Under the pieces are notes generated by a model. That model made no database searches. It was not told the DNA's origin and saw only the letters and a program-made list of their open reading frames with translations. Source: Granulosicoccus sp. (GTDB taxonomy: Bacteria > Pseudomonadota > Gammaproteobacteria > Granulosicoccales > Granulosicoccaceae). Taken from it: 36,151 nucleotides of DNA. The stretch is from assembly GCA_023301795.1 (NCBI GenBank), contig JALZVU010000198.1, positions 1 to 36,151 of the forward strand, in the 5' to 3' direction. Numbering within the stretch: the first letter of the stretch is position 1; every line of letters starts with the position of its first letter. The position numbers were made by a program, and so were the translations under genes. Positions 16,990 to 27,706 of the stretch are shown here, one piece after another.

Positions 16990-18477
16990 TTATGCTGCTT
17001 CTCTTACGCATTTCTCAAGTCTTGCCATTATTTTCGGCAATCCCAGAGTGCTGACGTTACCAACGCCAATCACCAGTGCATGCAACTTTGTGCGAGTTTT
17101 CTCATGCCACAGAAAATCATCAAAATTCTGCGCACCCAGAGATTGCTCGGCTAACAGTGCCATTAGCCGCTTGGCATTTACGGGTGTTTTCAGCGTTGCT
17201 ACCAAACTCAGGCTGCCACCGATATCGTGTAATGGCGCAAATAAGGGCGATGCATTTAAAGCATCCAGAAGTGTCCGGCGACGCTGCAAATAGATGGGTC
17301 TGGCACGTGCGAGGTGCTTGGCTATCGACCCGTTGTCCAGCAATTCAGAGACAGTAGCCTGGGCCACGCTGTTGTGCCCGCCACCGAGCATACGCAAGCA
17401 AGAATGCGCAGCCGCGGTATGAGATTCTGGTACCACTAACCATCCAACACGTGCTGCCGGGAAGAGCAGTTTGGAGAATGTTCCAGCGTGTAGAACGATG
17501 GGGTTGTTCTGGCAGGCGGTGGTGTCACTGCCGCTGGACATCAGTTGTTGTACTTGCGAGGCTAGGGCAGGTCTGGGTTGCGAGGCATCACGAAACTCAC
17601 TGTCGTAGTCATCTTCAAAAATGACGCTGTTGTTTTGAGCGGCAAACTGCAAGAGCACTTTCCGTGTCTCTATTTGCAACGGTGCCCCACTGGGATAGTG
17701 GAAGCAGGGTGTCAAATAAATAAGCGCAGGCGGATCGTCGGGTTGAATCGCTGGTAAATGACTTCCCTGTCCGTCCACTGTAAGTTGATGGAGATTTAAC
17801 CCCTGCAGAGAAAACGCATCAACCGCTCCGCGATAGCCAGGTGACTCGACCCAGGCGCTCTGCCCGTGATCACTGTAGAGGCTGGTTGCCAGCATCAAGC
17901 TCTGCCGGGTACCGCTGGTTACAATGATGCGATCCGGATTAACGGATAGTGAGCGATACACTGTCAGGTGTCTGGCAATAGCCGATTGCAATCCAGGCAG
18001 GGGTGAGTTCCGATAGCCAAGCTCTTTTGTGGCAAGTCGCGACGCTTTGGTGGTTGCTCGTCGCCAATCGCTCTGTGGGAAAAGGTCGGGGTCAGGCATG
18101 CCGGGCGCTAGAGCTATGAAGCTGCGTTCACTGTGAGATTGCGGATTTGATCGTGTGGATAGACCGCGACCAGTTGTTTGATGATTGATTGCAGCGTTCA
18201 GGGTTTGCGTGTTGCCCGAGTAAAGCACGCGTGTGCCACGCCTTCCATCGCCTTCAATCAAGCCCTCATCATGCAGTTGGTTATACACCGCTATCACGGT
18301 ATTTCGTCCTAACGAAAGCTGATCAGCGAGCGCACGCGTGGAGGGTAGCTGTAATCCCTTGGGTAGTTCTCCGCTACTGATGCACTGATACAGCTCCAGA
18401 TAAAGCTGACGGACCTTTGATAGCGCGTGTCCGGATTCGGGGCGCAGTCGTTCAGTCCATTCAGGGGTATTCAGCAT
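16990..18477 (-). CDS. MocR-type GntR/aminotransferase-fold transcriptional regulator
   Basis: The 495-residue protein joins a GntR winged helix (about residues 16-85; LADQLSLGRNTVIAVYNQL, DGRRGTRV) to a class I aminotransferase-like domain (about 115-490) that binds pyridoxal phosphate. The PLP lysine is K336 in GTFSKLLFPAARVGW, and DDYDSEF (289-295) is conserved. Such MocR/PdxR regulators sense PLP or amino-group metabolites and often sit divergent from the gene they control; here that is the FMN-binding protein at 18603. I chose the ATG at 18475-18477 because MLNTPEWTERL fits the family start. An earlier frame start at 18603 would overlap the divergent gene and add 42 residues without likeness. 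Effector and target are inferred from position. Confidence 0.9.
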   Translation of the reverse strand: MLNTPEWTERLRPESGHALSKVRQLYLELYQCISSGELPKGLQLPSTRALADQLSLGRNTVIAVYNQLHDEGLIEGDGRRGTRVLYSGNTQTLNAAINHQTTGRGLSTRSNPQSHSERSFIALAPGMPDPDLFPQSDWRRATTKASRLATKELGYRNSPLPGLQSAIARHLTVYRSLSVNPDRIIVTSGTRQSLMLATSLYSDHGQSAWVESPGYRGAVDAFSLQGLNLHQLTVDGQGSHLPAIQPDDPPALIYLTPCFHYPSGAPLQIETRKVLLQFAAQNNSVIFEDDYDSEFRDASQPRPALASQVQQLMSSGSDTTACQNNPIVLHAGTFSKLLFPAARVGWLVVPESHTAAAHSCLRMLGGGHNSVAQATVSELLDNGSIAKHLARARPIYLQRRRTLLDALNASPLFAPLHDIGGSLSLVATLKTPVNAKRLMALLAEQSLGAQNFDDFLWHEKTRTKLHALVIGVGNVSTLGLPKIMARLEKCVREAA

Positions 18478-18602
18478 GATATTGAAAATTAATGGTTCTA
18501 TCGAATTGTTAGTTTTATACCTTTTATTGGGTCCAATCCGCAAGGATAATCCGTATTCGTTGTGTCGATACACCAACATTAAACTCATCGCAGAGACAAG
18601 CA
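18478..18602. promoter_or_regulatory. Divergent promoter region with ATTGG-GT-CCAAT inverted repeat
   Basis: The 125-bp gap between the MocR regulator and the divergent PNPOx-like gene contains ATTGGGTCCAAT (18526-18537), an inverted repeat with a 2-bp centre, and a nearby AATCCG direct repeat (18535-18540 and 18550-18555). These are good candidates for the regulator's site. No clear -10/-35 pair is assigned. Confidence 0.5.
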
Positions 18603-19283
18603 ATGTCAGTAAAAGCTACTACACCACCCAAAGGCGATAAGCTGCGGGTTCGACAATCAGCAAACCGCGCTGAGTACGATCGTCGAATAGTGAATCAAAT
18701 CCTTGATGCCGCTGTCATTGGACATGTCGCGTTTGTTGATAATGGATGGCCACAATCTATTCCAACCGCTATCGCTCGACTGGATGATCACCTCTACCTG
18801 CATGGCAGTCGCAGTAGTCGGCTTTACAAGCTCATGGCTGCAGGCGAACGTATCTGCGTCTCTGTTTGTCTGGTAGATGCTCTGGTGAAGGCCCGCTCAG
18901 CTTTCCACTGTTCGATGAACTATCGCAGTGTTGTCATATTCGGGTGCCCTGAACCTGTCGTGGGTGAGGGAAAACTTGCACTACTGGATCGCTTTACTGA
19001 GCATCTGATTCCAGGAACAACTGATGACTATCGAGCAGCATTACCCAAGGAAATCAAGGCAACCGAGTTGATTCGTCTGTCATTGGACGAGACGTCTGCG
19101 AAGGTTCGCGAAGGGGACCCAGTAGATGATGATGAAGACCTTGAGTTGCCACAATGGGCCGGTATCATTCCTTTGGCTACCACCGTTGGTCGGCCTGTCA
19201 ATTCGTCCAATTTGCCGCAAGGTGTACTACCTCCGGCAGACATGCTGCGTGAAGTTGCTGAGTTCTATCGGGTGAAAGGCTAG
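18603..19283 (+). CDS. Pyridoxamine 5'-phosphate oxidase-like FMN-binding protein
   Basis: The 226-residue protein belongs to the flavin-binding split-barrel group that includes PNP oxidase-like and nitroimidazole-resistance proteins. Its opening resembles the RxSxNRAEYDR type (RVRQSANRAEYDRRIVNQIL, 15-34), followed by HVAFVDNGWPQSIPT and LYLHGSRSSRLYKLMAAG (64-81). It would bind FMN or a related cofactor and reduce or sense a small molecule; the exact reaction is not known for this subgroup. It is divergent from the MocR regulator and probably its target. I do not call it pdxH. Confidence 0.8.
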   Translation: MSVKATTPPKGDKLRVRQSANRAEYDRRIVNQILDAAVIGHVAFVDNGWPQSIPTAIARLDDHLYLHGSRSSRLYKLMAAGERICVSVCLVDALVKARSAFHCSMNYRSVVIFGCPEPVVGEGKLALLDRFTEHLIPGTTDDYRAALPKEIKATELIRLSLDETSAKVREGDPVDDDEDLELPQWAGIIPLATTVGRPVNSSNLPQGVLPPADMLREVAEFYRVKG

Positions 19284-19374
19284 TCATTGCCCCCTCGGCA
19301 TCAGAAGGGTGAAAAAATGGGCAGTCGGTGTGGTATCAGGCAAGGTCTGAGTTTTAACACTAGGGTTTACTAGG

Positions 19375-19866
19375 CTACGCTGTAAAATACTGTGTTTGTG
19401 ATTCCAGAAAGCGATTGATTTGCGTGCAGGTTTGCCTAAGTCGTACGGTTTTTTTCTCGTACTCCTCAGTTACGGGAATCATACCCAATGCGGTGACTAA
19501 CACGATACGTGCGCAGTCATCTGCCCCTTCCTGAGGGTTTTTCGAGTATTCCAATCGTGCAGAATGTATCTGGGACACCGGTAGTGAGCGTTCGTGATGG
19601 TTGCAGAAGCGGTGGTGTTTGAGCCAGGCGCGATTGTAGGGAAGGCTAATTTTCAGTACCGTTTGTTCCATGCTGATCAGAACCTGACCCAGTAAAAAAC
19701 ACAGGACAATGCTCAGAGCAAAGTGATCCTGCGGCGGGATAATCTCTATTGTTGCCCTGATGCAGTAGAGAAGAGCGATAAACAGGGTGATGCCGAACCA
19801 CACGATAGCGACTTTTGGCAAGGGCGATTGCAGCGTTAGATCGGTGGAGTGTTTTCGGCAATGCAT
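19375..19866 (-). CDS. Membrane protein of unknown function, two helices
   Basis: I do not recognise this 163-residue protein. It has a short charged N-terminus, two hydrophobic helices (about residues 19-37 and 49-66), and a cytoplasmic tail of about 95 residues. The tail has the pattern RSLPVSQIHSARLEYS, then RIVLVTALGMIPVTEEYEKK, which resembles the layout of bacterial PH-like (bPH) membrane proteins but is too weak to assign. It stands alone between the PNPOx-like gene and the secreted Cache-like protein, on the opposite strand from both. Codon use and length look normal, so I think it is real. Confidence 0.55.
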   Translation of the reverse strand: MHCRKHSTDLTLQSPLPKVAIVWFGITLFIALLYCIRATIEIIPPQDHFALSIVLCFLLGQVLISMEQTVLKISLPYNRAWLKHHRFCNHHERSLPVSQIHSARLEYSKNPQEGADDCARIVLVTALGMIPVTEEYEKKTVRLRQTCTQINRFLESQTQYFTA

Positions 19867-20209
19867 GGCAACGTCTACTAATACAGGTTTGTGTTTGTTA
19901 CTGAGCAGAGTTCGTGCCGTGTGTGGATGCGCAACAGGTCTCTATAGTGTTTTTACGTGCACGGGACAACCAGCCTAAATCCTCGGTCAAGTTACGTCAT
20001 ATTCTCATTGGGGGATAAAGCTTTTGCCTGAGATTGTCGATTCATTGTTGTCAGAGAAGATTTCTGTTTTGGAGGATATCGTCTCTTTTGTGTTTCAACT
20101 CCCGAAAAATACAAGTAACTCTCCTAGCGTTTATCACTGTAAGAGTGGTGAAGCATGTTTTTCAGGAATTTACGTTCAAACTAAATCACAGATGATTAGG
20201 TATTTCATT
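19867..20209. other. Intergenic region upstream of the Cache-like gene
   Basis: The 343-bp gap holds no gene I can support. An in-frame upstream extension of the Cache-like gene begins at 20024, but its 62 extra residues carry no signal peptide or recognised motif, and the real signal peptide begins at 20210. The stretch should contain promoters for the divergent genes; none is clear. Confidence 0.5.
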
Positions 20210-20803
20210 ATGAAGCAGAATTTAAAAATTGCCGGCGTAGTGGTTGCCGCTGTCCTGACAATGAGTAACACAGCTATCGCTGATGAAGAAATTGAAGCTG
20301 CGGCCAAGCTGTTCGCGGAACGCAACGTTTCTAGCTGGATTCAGAACCCTGTGGTGATTACCGCTATCAAGGCTCAGAACAAGAAAAATGCATCATTGAC
20401 CCAGTCGGATGTTGATGCTCTGGATAAGACATGGCGCGCAGAATCAGCCAACTCTGGTGGCCCCATGATTTCAGAGGTGACGGACAATACATTGTCGAAG
20501 TTTTTACGCGACATAAAAGACGCTCAACAAGGACTCGTCACTGAGGTTTTTGTAATGGACGACAAGGGTTTGAATGTTGGGCAAAGCGATGTAACGTCTG
20601 ATTTCTGGCAAGGCGATGAGGCTAAGTGGCAGAAAACTTATCCAGCTTCCCCGAACGCCATGTTTGTTGATGATGTCGAGATGGATGAATCAACGCAAAG
20701 TTTTCAGACGCAGATCAGTATTGCCATCACAGATCCTGCCACAGGAGAGAACATTGGTGCTGTCACCATTGGTGTTGATGCTGAAGGCCTGTTAATGCAG
20801 TAG
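20210..20803 (+). CDS. Secreted stand-alone Cache-like sensor protein
   Basis: The 197-residue product has a classic signal peptide: MKQN, a hydrophobic run (6-18), and an AIA cleavage site after residue 24. The mature part resembles a single Cache/PDC sensor fold, with VTEVFVMDDKGLNVGQSDV and SDFWQGDEAKWQKTY, then DPATGENIGAVTIGVD. It has no membrane anchor or signalling domain, so it is a soluble periplasmic ligand-binding or sensing protein. The MCP that follows 97 bp later could be its partner. The start was chosen at the signal peptide; the frame extends upstream without support. The ligand is unknown. Confidence 0.75.
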   Translation: MKQNLKIAGVVVAAVLTMSNTAIADEEIEAAAKLFAERNVSSWIQNPVVITAIKAQNKKNASLTQSDVDALDKTWRAESANSGGPMISEVTDNTLSKFLRDIKDAQQGLVTEVFVMDDKGLNVGQSDVTSDFWQGDEAKWQKTYPASPNAMFVDDVEMDESTQSFQTQISIAITDPATGENIGAVTIGVDAEGLLMQ

Positions 20804-20817
20804 TGCAACGATTGGAG

Positions 20818-20843
20818 TGTGGCCTTATCTGATCGAGGCCACA
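20818..20843. terminator. 8-bp hairpin between the Cache-like gene and the MCP
   Basis: TGTGGCCT (20818-20825) pairs perfectly with AGGCCACA (20836-20843) around a 10-base loop, just after the Cache-like stop. No T-run follows, so it may be a weak terminator or an attenuator that lowers MCP expression relative to the upstream gene. Confidence 0.45.
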
Positions 20844-20900
20844 TTCATCACCCGACAATGAACGTATTGTCGACATGAGTCTTCGATGTAGAGAATATCA

Positions 20901-22757
20901 ATGCCAGTGACTAAAGTAGTAAAAGAGAGGCAGGGCTCTGTCAGTCGTACGCTGATGGTAACGTTAATCGGGTCAGCTGTTTTCGCGTTCGGAATCCTTA
21001 TTAGCCTGAATTTTTTTACCGCAGCGGCAAATATGCTGAGTGCCACAAAATCGGCACAAGCTGGTATGAGTTCTCTGATGGCTGGACAGCTTTCAGGCGC
21101 AGTACGATGGAAAAAAGAGCAACCGGTGCTCGATTCACTGGCAGTGCTGAAAGCCAAGGATAAAGACGGGCTAATAGTTAATGCCACGGTATTGTTGCAG
21201 GAACCTGCGCCGTGGGTGGCGATTGAAGGTAGTGCGGTTACTGCCTATGATCCAATGAGTACAGATTTTCTTCGACAGGCCATTGAGGCTGAGGGCGAGA
21301 TATCTGCCATGCAAGGCGATATCTTCACCACCACGGCCCCTATAGTAAATGCCAAAAGCCAGAGAATTGGAACACTGGTGACTCGTTGGGATCATGAACC
21401 TATTTTGCAGCAGATCCGTGGCGATGCTCTACAAGCCTCCGCGGCAGCGTTGGCACTGATGGTGGCCATGGTAGTCTTTGTGCTTACGTTGAACAAGCGA
21501 TTAGTAATACGCCCGTTGCGTGAAATTACGACGGTAATGTCGACCTTGGCCACAGGGGATACCTCGCTGGATATACCGGCCCTTAACAGGCGCGATGAGA
21601 TTGGTGCCATTGCCGGCGCTGTAGAAGTATTCAAAAGAAACGCAGTTGAGGCGGATGCTCTGAGAGAGGAGCGACAGACCATTGAACTGGAGGCACTGCA
21701 ACAACGTGAATTAATGGACGCAGCGCAAGCGCAACAACGTACCGAGGAAGCTGAGTTACAGCAGCAAAAACTTGAAGAGGCTGCGGCCGCTGAGGTTGCA
21801 TCGAAAGCTCTACAGGCAAGAATAACCGCCTTGCTGGAGGTTGTGGCTGCAGCGTCCAGAGGTGATCTGAATCAGCCGATTGATTGTTCTGATTCAGACG
21901 ATGAGCTGGGTATGATTGCCGTTGCGCTGGATGGATTGTTCGCCGAATTACGCAGCAGCTTTAACGACCTGGAAGACAGCGCAGCTTGTCTTTCTGATAC
22001 GGCTGCAGAGCTTAACGGGCTGGGTAGGGCCATCACACAGTCTTCAGCGCGCAACACCGAAATGACAGACTCGGTTTCTCAGCGTATCAGTAATGTAAGC
22101 GATGCCGCTGAATCTGCAGCTGTCGCTACAGAGGAGATGACCGCCACTGTTAAAGATATTGCGATTAACACCAGCAGTGCCGTGCGTACGGCAGAGGAGG
22201 CTGTTGATCTTGTTGAATGCACGGGTGCCAATATAAAACAGCTGTCGGCCTCATCGGCAGGCATTGGATCAGTGATCAAAGTGATTACCTCTATCGCAGA
22301 GCAGACGAATCTGCTGGCCTTGAACGCCACAATAGAAGCTGCTCGTGCCGGTGATGCCGGCAAAGGATTTGCGGTGGTGGCTAACGAAGTTAAAGACCTG
22401 GCAAAGGACACCGCACGTGCTACTGAAGAAATTGAAAGCCGCATAGAATCCATTCAGGCCGATACTCAAACGGCGGTTGCCGCTATTGAGGATATCAGCA
22501 AGATTGTCCGTACTATCAACGATACTCAGTCATCCATTGCCGCGGCTGTAGAGCAGCAGAAGGCCACCAGTCACGAGCTTCACAGATCCATTGGTGCAAC
22601 CTCTGAAGACAATGTAGCGATAAAGAATGTTATCAATAGTGTCTCAGAGCAATCTCGAGACACGCAACTATCTGCTGCGGCTATTAATTCGTCATCCGAA
22701 CAGCTGTCAAGGCATGCCACTGCCTTGCAAAAGCTCTTATCTCGCTATCATAGTTAA
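20901..22757 (+). CDS. Methyl-accepting chemotaxis protein with double HAMP
   Basis: The 618-residue protein has one transmembrane helix (about 18-40), a periplasmic segment of about 135 residues, a second helix (about 178-198), a HAMP domain (about 199-252), a coiled-coil rich in Glu, Ala and Gln (about 253-305), a second HAMP-like stretch (about 305-358, with [12 protein letters not shown] and [14 protein letters not shown]), and a long signalling domain. The hairpin tip is classical: [20 protein letters not shown] at 465-484, then [14 protein letters not shown]. It should signal to CheA and CheW and be methylated. The short periplasmic segment has Cache-like features, and the secreted Cache-like protein upstream may deliver or share the ligand. 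There is no C-terminal CheR-docking pentapeptide. Confidence 0.92.
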   Translation: MPVTKVVKERQGSVSRTLMVTLIGSAVFAFGILISLNFFTAAANMLSATKSAQAGMSSLMAGQLSGAVRWKKEQPVLDSLAVLKAKDKDGLIVNATVLLQEPAPWVAIEGSAVTAYDPMSTDFLRQAIEAEGEISAMQGDIFTTTAPIVNAKSQRIGTLVTRWDHEPILQQIRGDALQASAAALALMVAMVVFVLTLNKRLVIRPLREITTVMSTLATGDTSLDIPALNRRDEIGAIAGAVEVFKRNAVEADALREERQTIELEALQQRELMDAAQAQQRTEEAELQQQKLEEAAAAEVASKALQARITALLEVVAAASRGDLNQPIDCSDSDDELGMIAVALDGLFAELRSSFNDLEDSAACLSDTAAELNGLGRAITQSSARNTEMTDSVSQRISNVSDAAESAAVATEEMTATVKDIAINTSSAVRTAEEAVDLVECTGANIKQLSASSAGIGSVIKVITSIAEQTNLLALNATIEAARAGDAGKGFAVVANEVKDLAKDTARATEEIESRIESIQADTQTAVAAIEDISKIVRTINDTQSSIAAAVEQQKATSHELHRSIGATSEDNVAIKNVINSVSEQSRDTQLSAAAINSSSEQLSRHATALQKLLSRYHS

Positions 22758-22822
22758 TTGAGTAATTTGGTTGTTGTAAACACGGTGTATGGAAACGTAA
22801 ATTAGTTGCTAGCGTGAGGTAG

Positions 22823-24613
<1,791 letters not shown>

Positions 24614-24624
24614 GGCAGATTGAC

Positions 24625-24649
24625 GACTTGCAGGCTTAGCTTGCAAGTC
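24625..24649. terminator. Perfect 8-bp hairpin between pgm and cobU
   Basis: GACTTGCA (24625-24632) pairs with TGCAAGTC (24642-24649) around nine bases, 11 bp past the pgm stop and 22 bp from the convergent cobU stop. Lacking a long T-run, it is a possible but imperfect terminator for both genes. Confidence 0.5.
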
Positions 24650-24671
24650 CATGGTTCTCATGTTTGTCAGA

Positions 24672-25241
24672 TCAGATCTGCCCTTTTATACTGAGTGGGA
24701 TGCCGGCAACCATCAACGTCACGGTATCCAACTCTTTTCCCAGCCATTGATGAAGCAGCCCCACTTCATCGCAGTAGCGCCGTGACAGCTCACCCAGCGG
24801 GGTGACACCCATGTTGGTTTCGTTGGACACGATGATAAGACGGGATGCGCACTGTTGTATTGAGTGCTGAAAATCAACCATCTCCTGCCTCAGGTAATCA
24901 CTGTCCGGGTGCATCAACAGATTTGTGACCCACAGAGTCAGGCAGTCGATGACGATACAGCCAGCGCTCTGAGTTTGTGCATAGCCATGCTCAATGTGGG
25001 TCAATGCTTCAGCTAATTTCAGTGGTTCCTCTGTGACTGCCCAGTGCTCAGGACGATCGGCCTTGTGGCGTGCTATTCGCTGCTCCATTTCTTGATCGTA
25101 GGCGGTTGCCGTTGCAATGAAGCTCACCGACGCCACCTCACGTTTTTCGTATTGGTGTGCGAGACGCTCCGCCAAACCTGATTTGCCGGACTTTACGCCA
25201 CCGAGAATGAGGCTTTTCTGCTGGATAAGATTTTCAGGCAT
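24672..25241 (-). CDS. cobU: Adenosylcobinamide kinase/guanylyltransferase
   Basis: CobU (CobP) phosphorylates adenosylcobinamide and then adds GMP in the late, nucleotide-loop part of vitamin B12 synthesis. The 189-residue protein has the P-loop GGVKSGKS (14-21), the RIARHKADRPEHWAVTEEP segment with the guanylylated histidine region, SNETNMGVTPLGELSRRYCDEVG, and the C-terminal VAGIPLSIKG. The family usually reads GGARSGKS, so Val-Lys replaces Ala-Arg. It is alone on the minus strand, convergent with pgm and divergent from the lar-associated dehydrogenase; no other cob genes are in the window. Confidence 0.93.
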   Translation of the reverse strand: MPENLIQQKSLILGGVKSGKSGLAERLAHQYEKREVASVSFIATATAYDQEMEQRIARHKADRPEHWAVTEEPLKLAEALTHIEHGYAQTQSAGCIVIDCLTLWVTNLLMHPDSDYLRQEMVDFQHSIQQCASRLIIVSNETNMGVTPLGELSRRYCDEVGLLHQWLGKELDTVTLMVAGIPLSIKGQI

Positions 25242-25422
25242 GGGTTGGAACTGATCAGGGGTTGGGAGGTGAGCAAAGGCAAACAGCCACGCGGTGCTGA
25301 CGCCAGAATATCCGATGGTAGCTAACTTGCCGCAGTGATTGCCACTGTTGTTGCGCTAGCTCATTTGATCGAACATGGGAATCGGGTAGTATTGAAGCTC
25401 ACTTTCACAATTTCAGGCAGTC

Positions 25423-26307
25423 ATGGCAACGGTTTCTTTCTTGGGTCTGGGTGTTATGGGTTATCCCATGGCGGGTTATCTTGCGAAGGCTGGACACAGT
25501 GTCACGGTCTACAATCGCACGTCTGCCAAGGCTGCAGCGTGGGTGGAAGAGCACGGTGGTCAAATGGCTGAGACCCCTGCCATGGCTGCCGAGGGCGCAG
25601 ATTTTGTGTTGGCTTGCGTTGGTAACGACAACGATCTTCGTTCGGTCATTTTCGGCGAGACAGGTGCTCTGTCGGCGATGCCCAGAGGCAGCGTGCTTAT
25701 CGATCACACAACCGCTTCTGCCGACGTTGCGCGTGAGATTGCTGCAGCGGGTGAGGAGTTGGGTGTAGGATTTGTCGACGCACCTGTATCAGGTGGTCAG
25801 GCAGGTGCAGAAAACGGGCAGCTGGCTATCATGTGTGGTGGCAAACAGGCCCACTACGACCTGGCTCTGCCGGTGATGGATGCCTACGCGAAAGCAGTAG
25901 AGCTTTTTGGTGATGTTGGCTCTGGTCAGCTAATTAAAATGTGCAACCAGATTTGTATTGCCGGGCTAGTTCAGGGAATGTCTGAAGCCATAAATTTTGC
26001 GCAAAATGCTGGGTTGGACGCCAAGCAGATGGCTAATCTTGTAGCAAAGGGTGCAGGCGGTTCATGGCAGCTGAGTAACCGCGCTGACACCATGGTGGAC
26101 AACAAGTTTGATTACGGCTTTGCCGTTGACTGGATGCGAAAGGATCTGGGCATTGCACTCGATGAAGCCAAGAGCATGGGTGTCTCGCTGCCCGTAACCG
26201 CTGTGGTGGACCAGTATTACGCTGATGTTCAACAGATGGGTGGTGGCCGATGGGATACGTCCAGCCTTATTCAGCGTCTGCGCCATTTCAATAAAAAAGA
26301 GTCGTAG
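25423..26307 (+). CDS. Beta-hydroxyacid dehydrogenase (3-hydroxyisobutyrate dehydrogenase family)
   Basis: The 294-residue NAD(P)-dependent oxidoreductase has the Rossmann start FLGLGVMGYPMAGYLAKAGH (5-24), the substrate-binding DAPVSGGQAGAENGQL (about 120-135), and the catalytic lysine in GSGQLIKMCNQ. Family members reduce or oxidise beta-hydroxyacids such as tartronate semialdehyde or 3-hydroxyisobutyrate. The gene ends only 8 bp before the LarA gene, so it is almost surely co-transcribed with it. The specificity of either enzyme cannot be told. NAD versus NADP use is also not settled; NRT follows beta2 (VYNRT), more typical of NADP. Confidence 0.9.
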   Translation: MATVSFLGLGVMGYPMAGYLAKAGHSVTVYNRTSAKAAAWVEEHGGQMAETPAMAAEGADFVLACVGNDNDLRSVIFGETGALSAMPRGSVLIDHTTASADVAREIAAAGEELGVGFVDAPVSGGQAGAENGQLAIMCGGKQAHYDLALPVMDAYAKAVELFGDVGSGQLIKMCNQICIAGLVQGMSEAINFAQNAGLDAKQMANLVAKGAGGSWQLSNRADTMVDNKFDYGFAVDWMRKDLGIALDEAKSMGVSLPVTAVVDQYYADVQQMGGGRWDTSSLIQRLRHFNKKES

Positions 26308-26315
26308 GTCGGCGC

Positions 26316-27614
26316 ATGGCCAACACGGCTCACACGTTGCTGTTCGGTCGCGGCACCATCGACATCAGCTTGCCTGATAGCGCGCAGGCGCATGTCATTC
26401 AGAAGCCAGATTTCCCGCCAGTGGCTGAGGCCAGTGAGGTGTTTGCTGCGGCCATGGCCAGCCCTGTCGACAGCGCAACTCTGGATGTTCTGTGTGAAGG
26501 CTGCAAGACGGCCTGCATCCTGATTTGTGATATTACAAGGCCGGTGCCTAATCATGTGTTTTTACGCCCGATGATAGAGGCCATGATGAGCTCTGGCATT
26601 GTGGCTGCAAACATTACCGTGCTTATTGCAACAGGTCTTCACCGCCCGAATGAAGGCGCTGAACTGGCTGAGCTTGTCAGCGACGACTGGGTATTGCAGA
26701 CAGTGAATATCGTTAATCATTTTGCGATGAATGAAGATGATCATATCGACCTTGGAGTGACGCCAACGCGTGCCACGCCGGTAAAACTTGATCGACGTTT
26801 TGTGGAGGCAGATCTGCGCATCGCCACCGGGCTTGTCGAGCCACATTTTATGGCAGGGTATTCTGGAGGTCGCAAAGTGATTGCGCCAGGCGTTGCTCAT
26901 CACGAAACGATTCGCACATTTCACAGCGCGCGGTTTATGGAAGATCCCGCGGCCACCCAATGTAATCTGGCACACAATCCATTGCACGAAGAGCAACTGG
27001 AGATCGTCAAGATGCTGGGAGACGTGTATGCGTTCAATGCTGTCATTGATGAAGATCGGAATCTTGTGCACGCCACGTTCGGTGAGGTCATTGCCAGTCA
27101 CTTGAGTGCGGTAGAGTTTGTACGCGCGTTCACTGAGATTCCTGTGGGTCGTAAATTCAATACCGTGGTTACCTCATCTGCTGGCTATCCATTAGACCAG
27201 ACCTACTATCAGACCGTGAAGGGCATGGTGACGCCTTTGGATATTCTAGAACCCGGTGGTACGTTGATTATGGTGTCAGAGTGTGCAGAAGGGATAGGCT
27301 CATCTCATTATCGTGATGCTCAGGCAAAGCTGGTATCGCTGGGGCCTGACGCTTTTCTGGAAACGCTACTGGCCAAGCAGCTGGCTGATGTTGATGAATG
27401 GCAAACAGAGATGCAATTAAAATCGATGCGCGGTGGCACCGTGTATTTGTATTCCACAGGGTTGAGCGATGCTGATCACGCCTTAACCGGTGTGCAGAGA
27501 ATTGAGAGTATTGAACAGGCTATTGTGGATAGCGTACAAGCACACGGTGATCCGCATGTGGCTATTATTCCTGAAGGGCCTTATGTCGTACCGATGTCGA
27601 AGTCCGCGTCTTAG
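26316..27614 (+). CDS. larA: LarA-family nickel-dependent racemase/epimerase
   Basis: The 432-residue protein belongs to the LarA family, which racemises or epimerises 2-hydroxyacids with the nickel-pincer nucleotide (NPN) cofactor. The residues known from Lactiplantibacillus LarA have clear equivalents with the same spacing: Arg75 (DITRPVP), H109 (GLHRP), H177 and K187 in GLVEPHFMAGYSGGRKVIAPG (His174 and Lys184, ten apart), H203 (His200), and Q299/K302 in YQTVK (Gln295/Lys298). The cofactor-anchoring lysine and catalytic histidines are therefore intact. Family members act on lactate, malate, gluconate and other acids, so the substrate here is open. The preceding dehydrogenase, 8 bp away, and LarC, LarE and LarB that follow mark one functional unit. 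Confidence 0.93.
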   Translation: MANTAHTLLFGRGTIDISLPDSAQAHVIQKPDFPPVAEASEVFAAAMASPVDSATLDVLCEGCKTACILICDITRPVPNHVFLRPMIEAMMSSGIVAANITVLIATGLHRPNEGAELAELVSDDWVLQTVNIVNHFAMNEDDHIDLGVTPTRATPVKLDRRFVEADLRIATGLVEPHFMAGYSGGRKVIAPGVAHHETIRTFHSARFMEDPAATQCNLAHNPLHEEQLEIVKMLGDVYAFNAVIDEDRNLVHATFGEVIASHLSAVEFVRAFTEIPVGRKFNTVVTSSAGYPLDQTYYQTVKGMVTPLDILEPGGTLIMVSECAEGIGSSHYRDAQAKLVSLGPDAFLETLLAKQLADVDEWQTEMQLKSMRGGTVYLYSTGLSDADHALTGVQRIESIEQAIVDSVQAHGDPHVAIIPEGPYVVPMSKSAS

Positions 27615-27706
27615 ATGTGCTGCTGACTTTTATAGATATCAATACGGGTGAATTTGCGTAATCTCATTGCGATAAAAAACAGTTTGAAAGAGCGGAGATT
27701 GCCTTC

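Noticed and set aside
16740-17054. Open frame reading through the tetranucleotide array as a Pro-Thr-Tyr-Leu repeat protein
   Set aside because: The frame is created by the microsatellite, has no domain, and overlaps the GST start and the MocR end on the other strand.
26562-27101. 179-codon minus-strand frame opposite larA
   Set aside because: It is an antisense shadow of larA, which has all expected catalytic residues.
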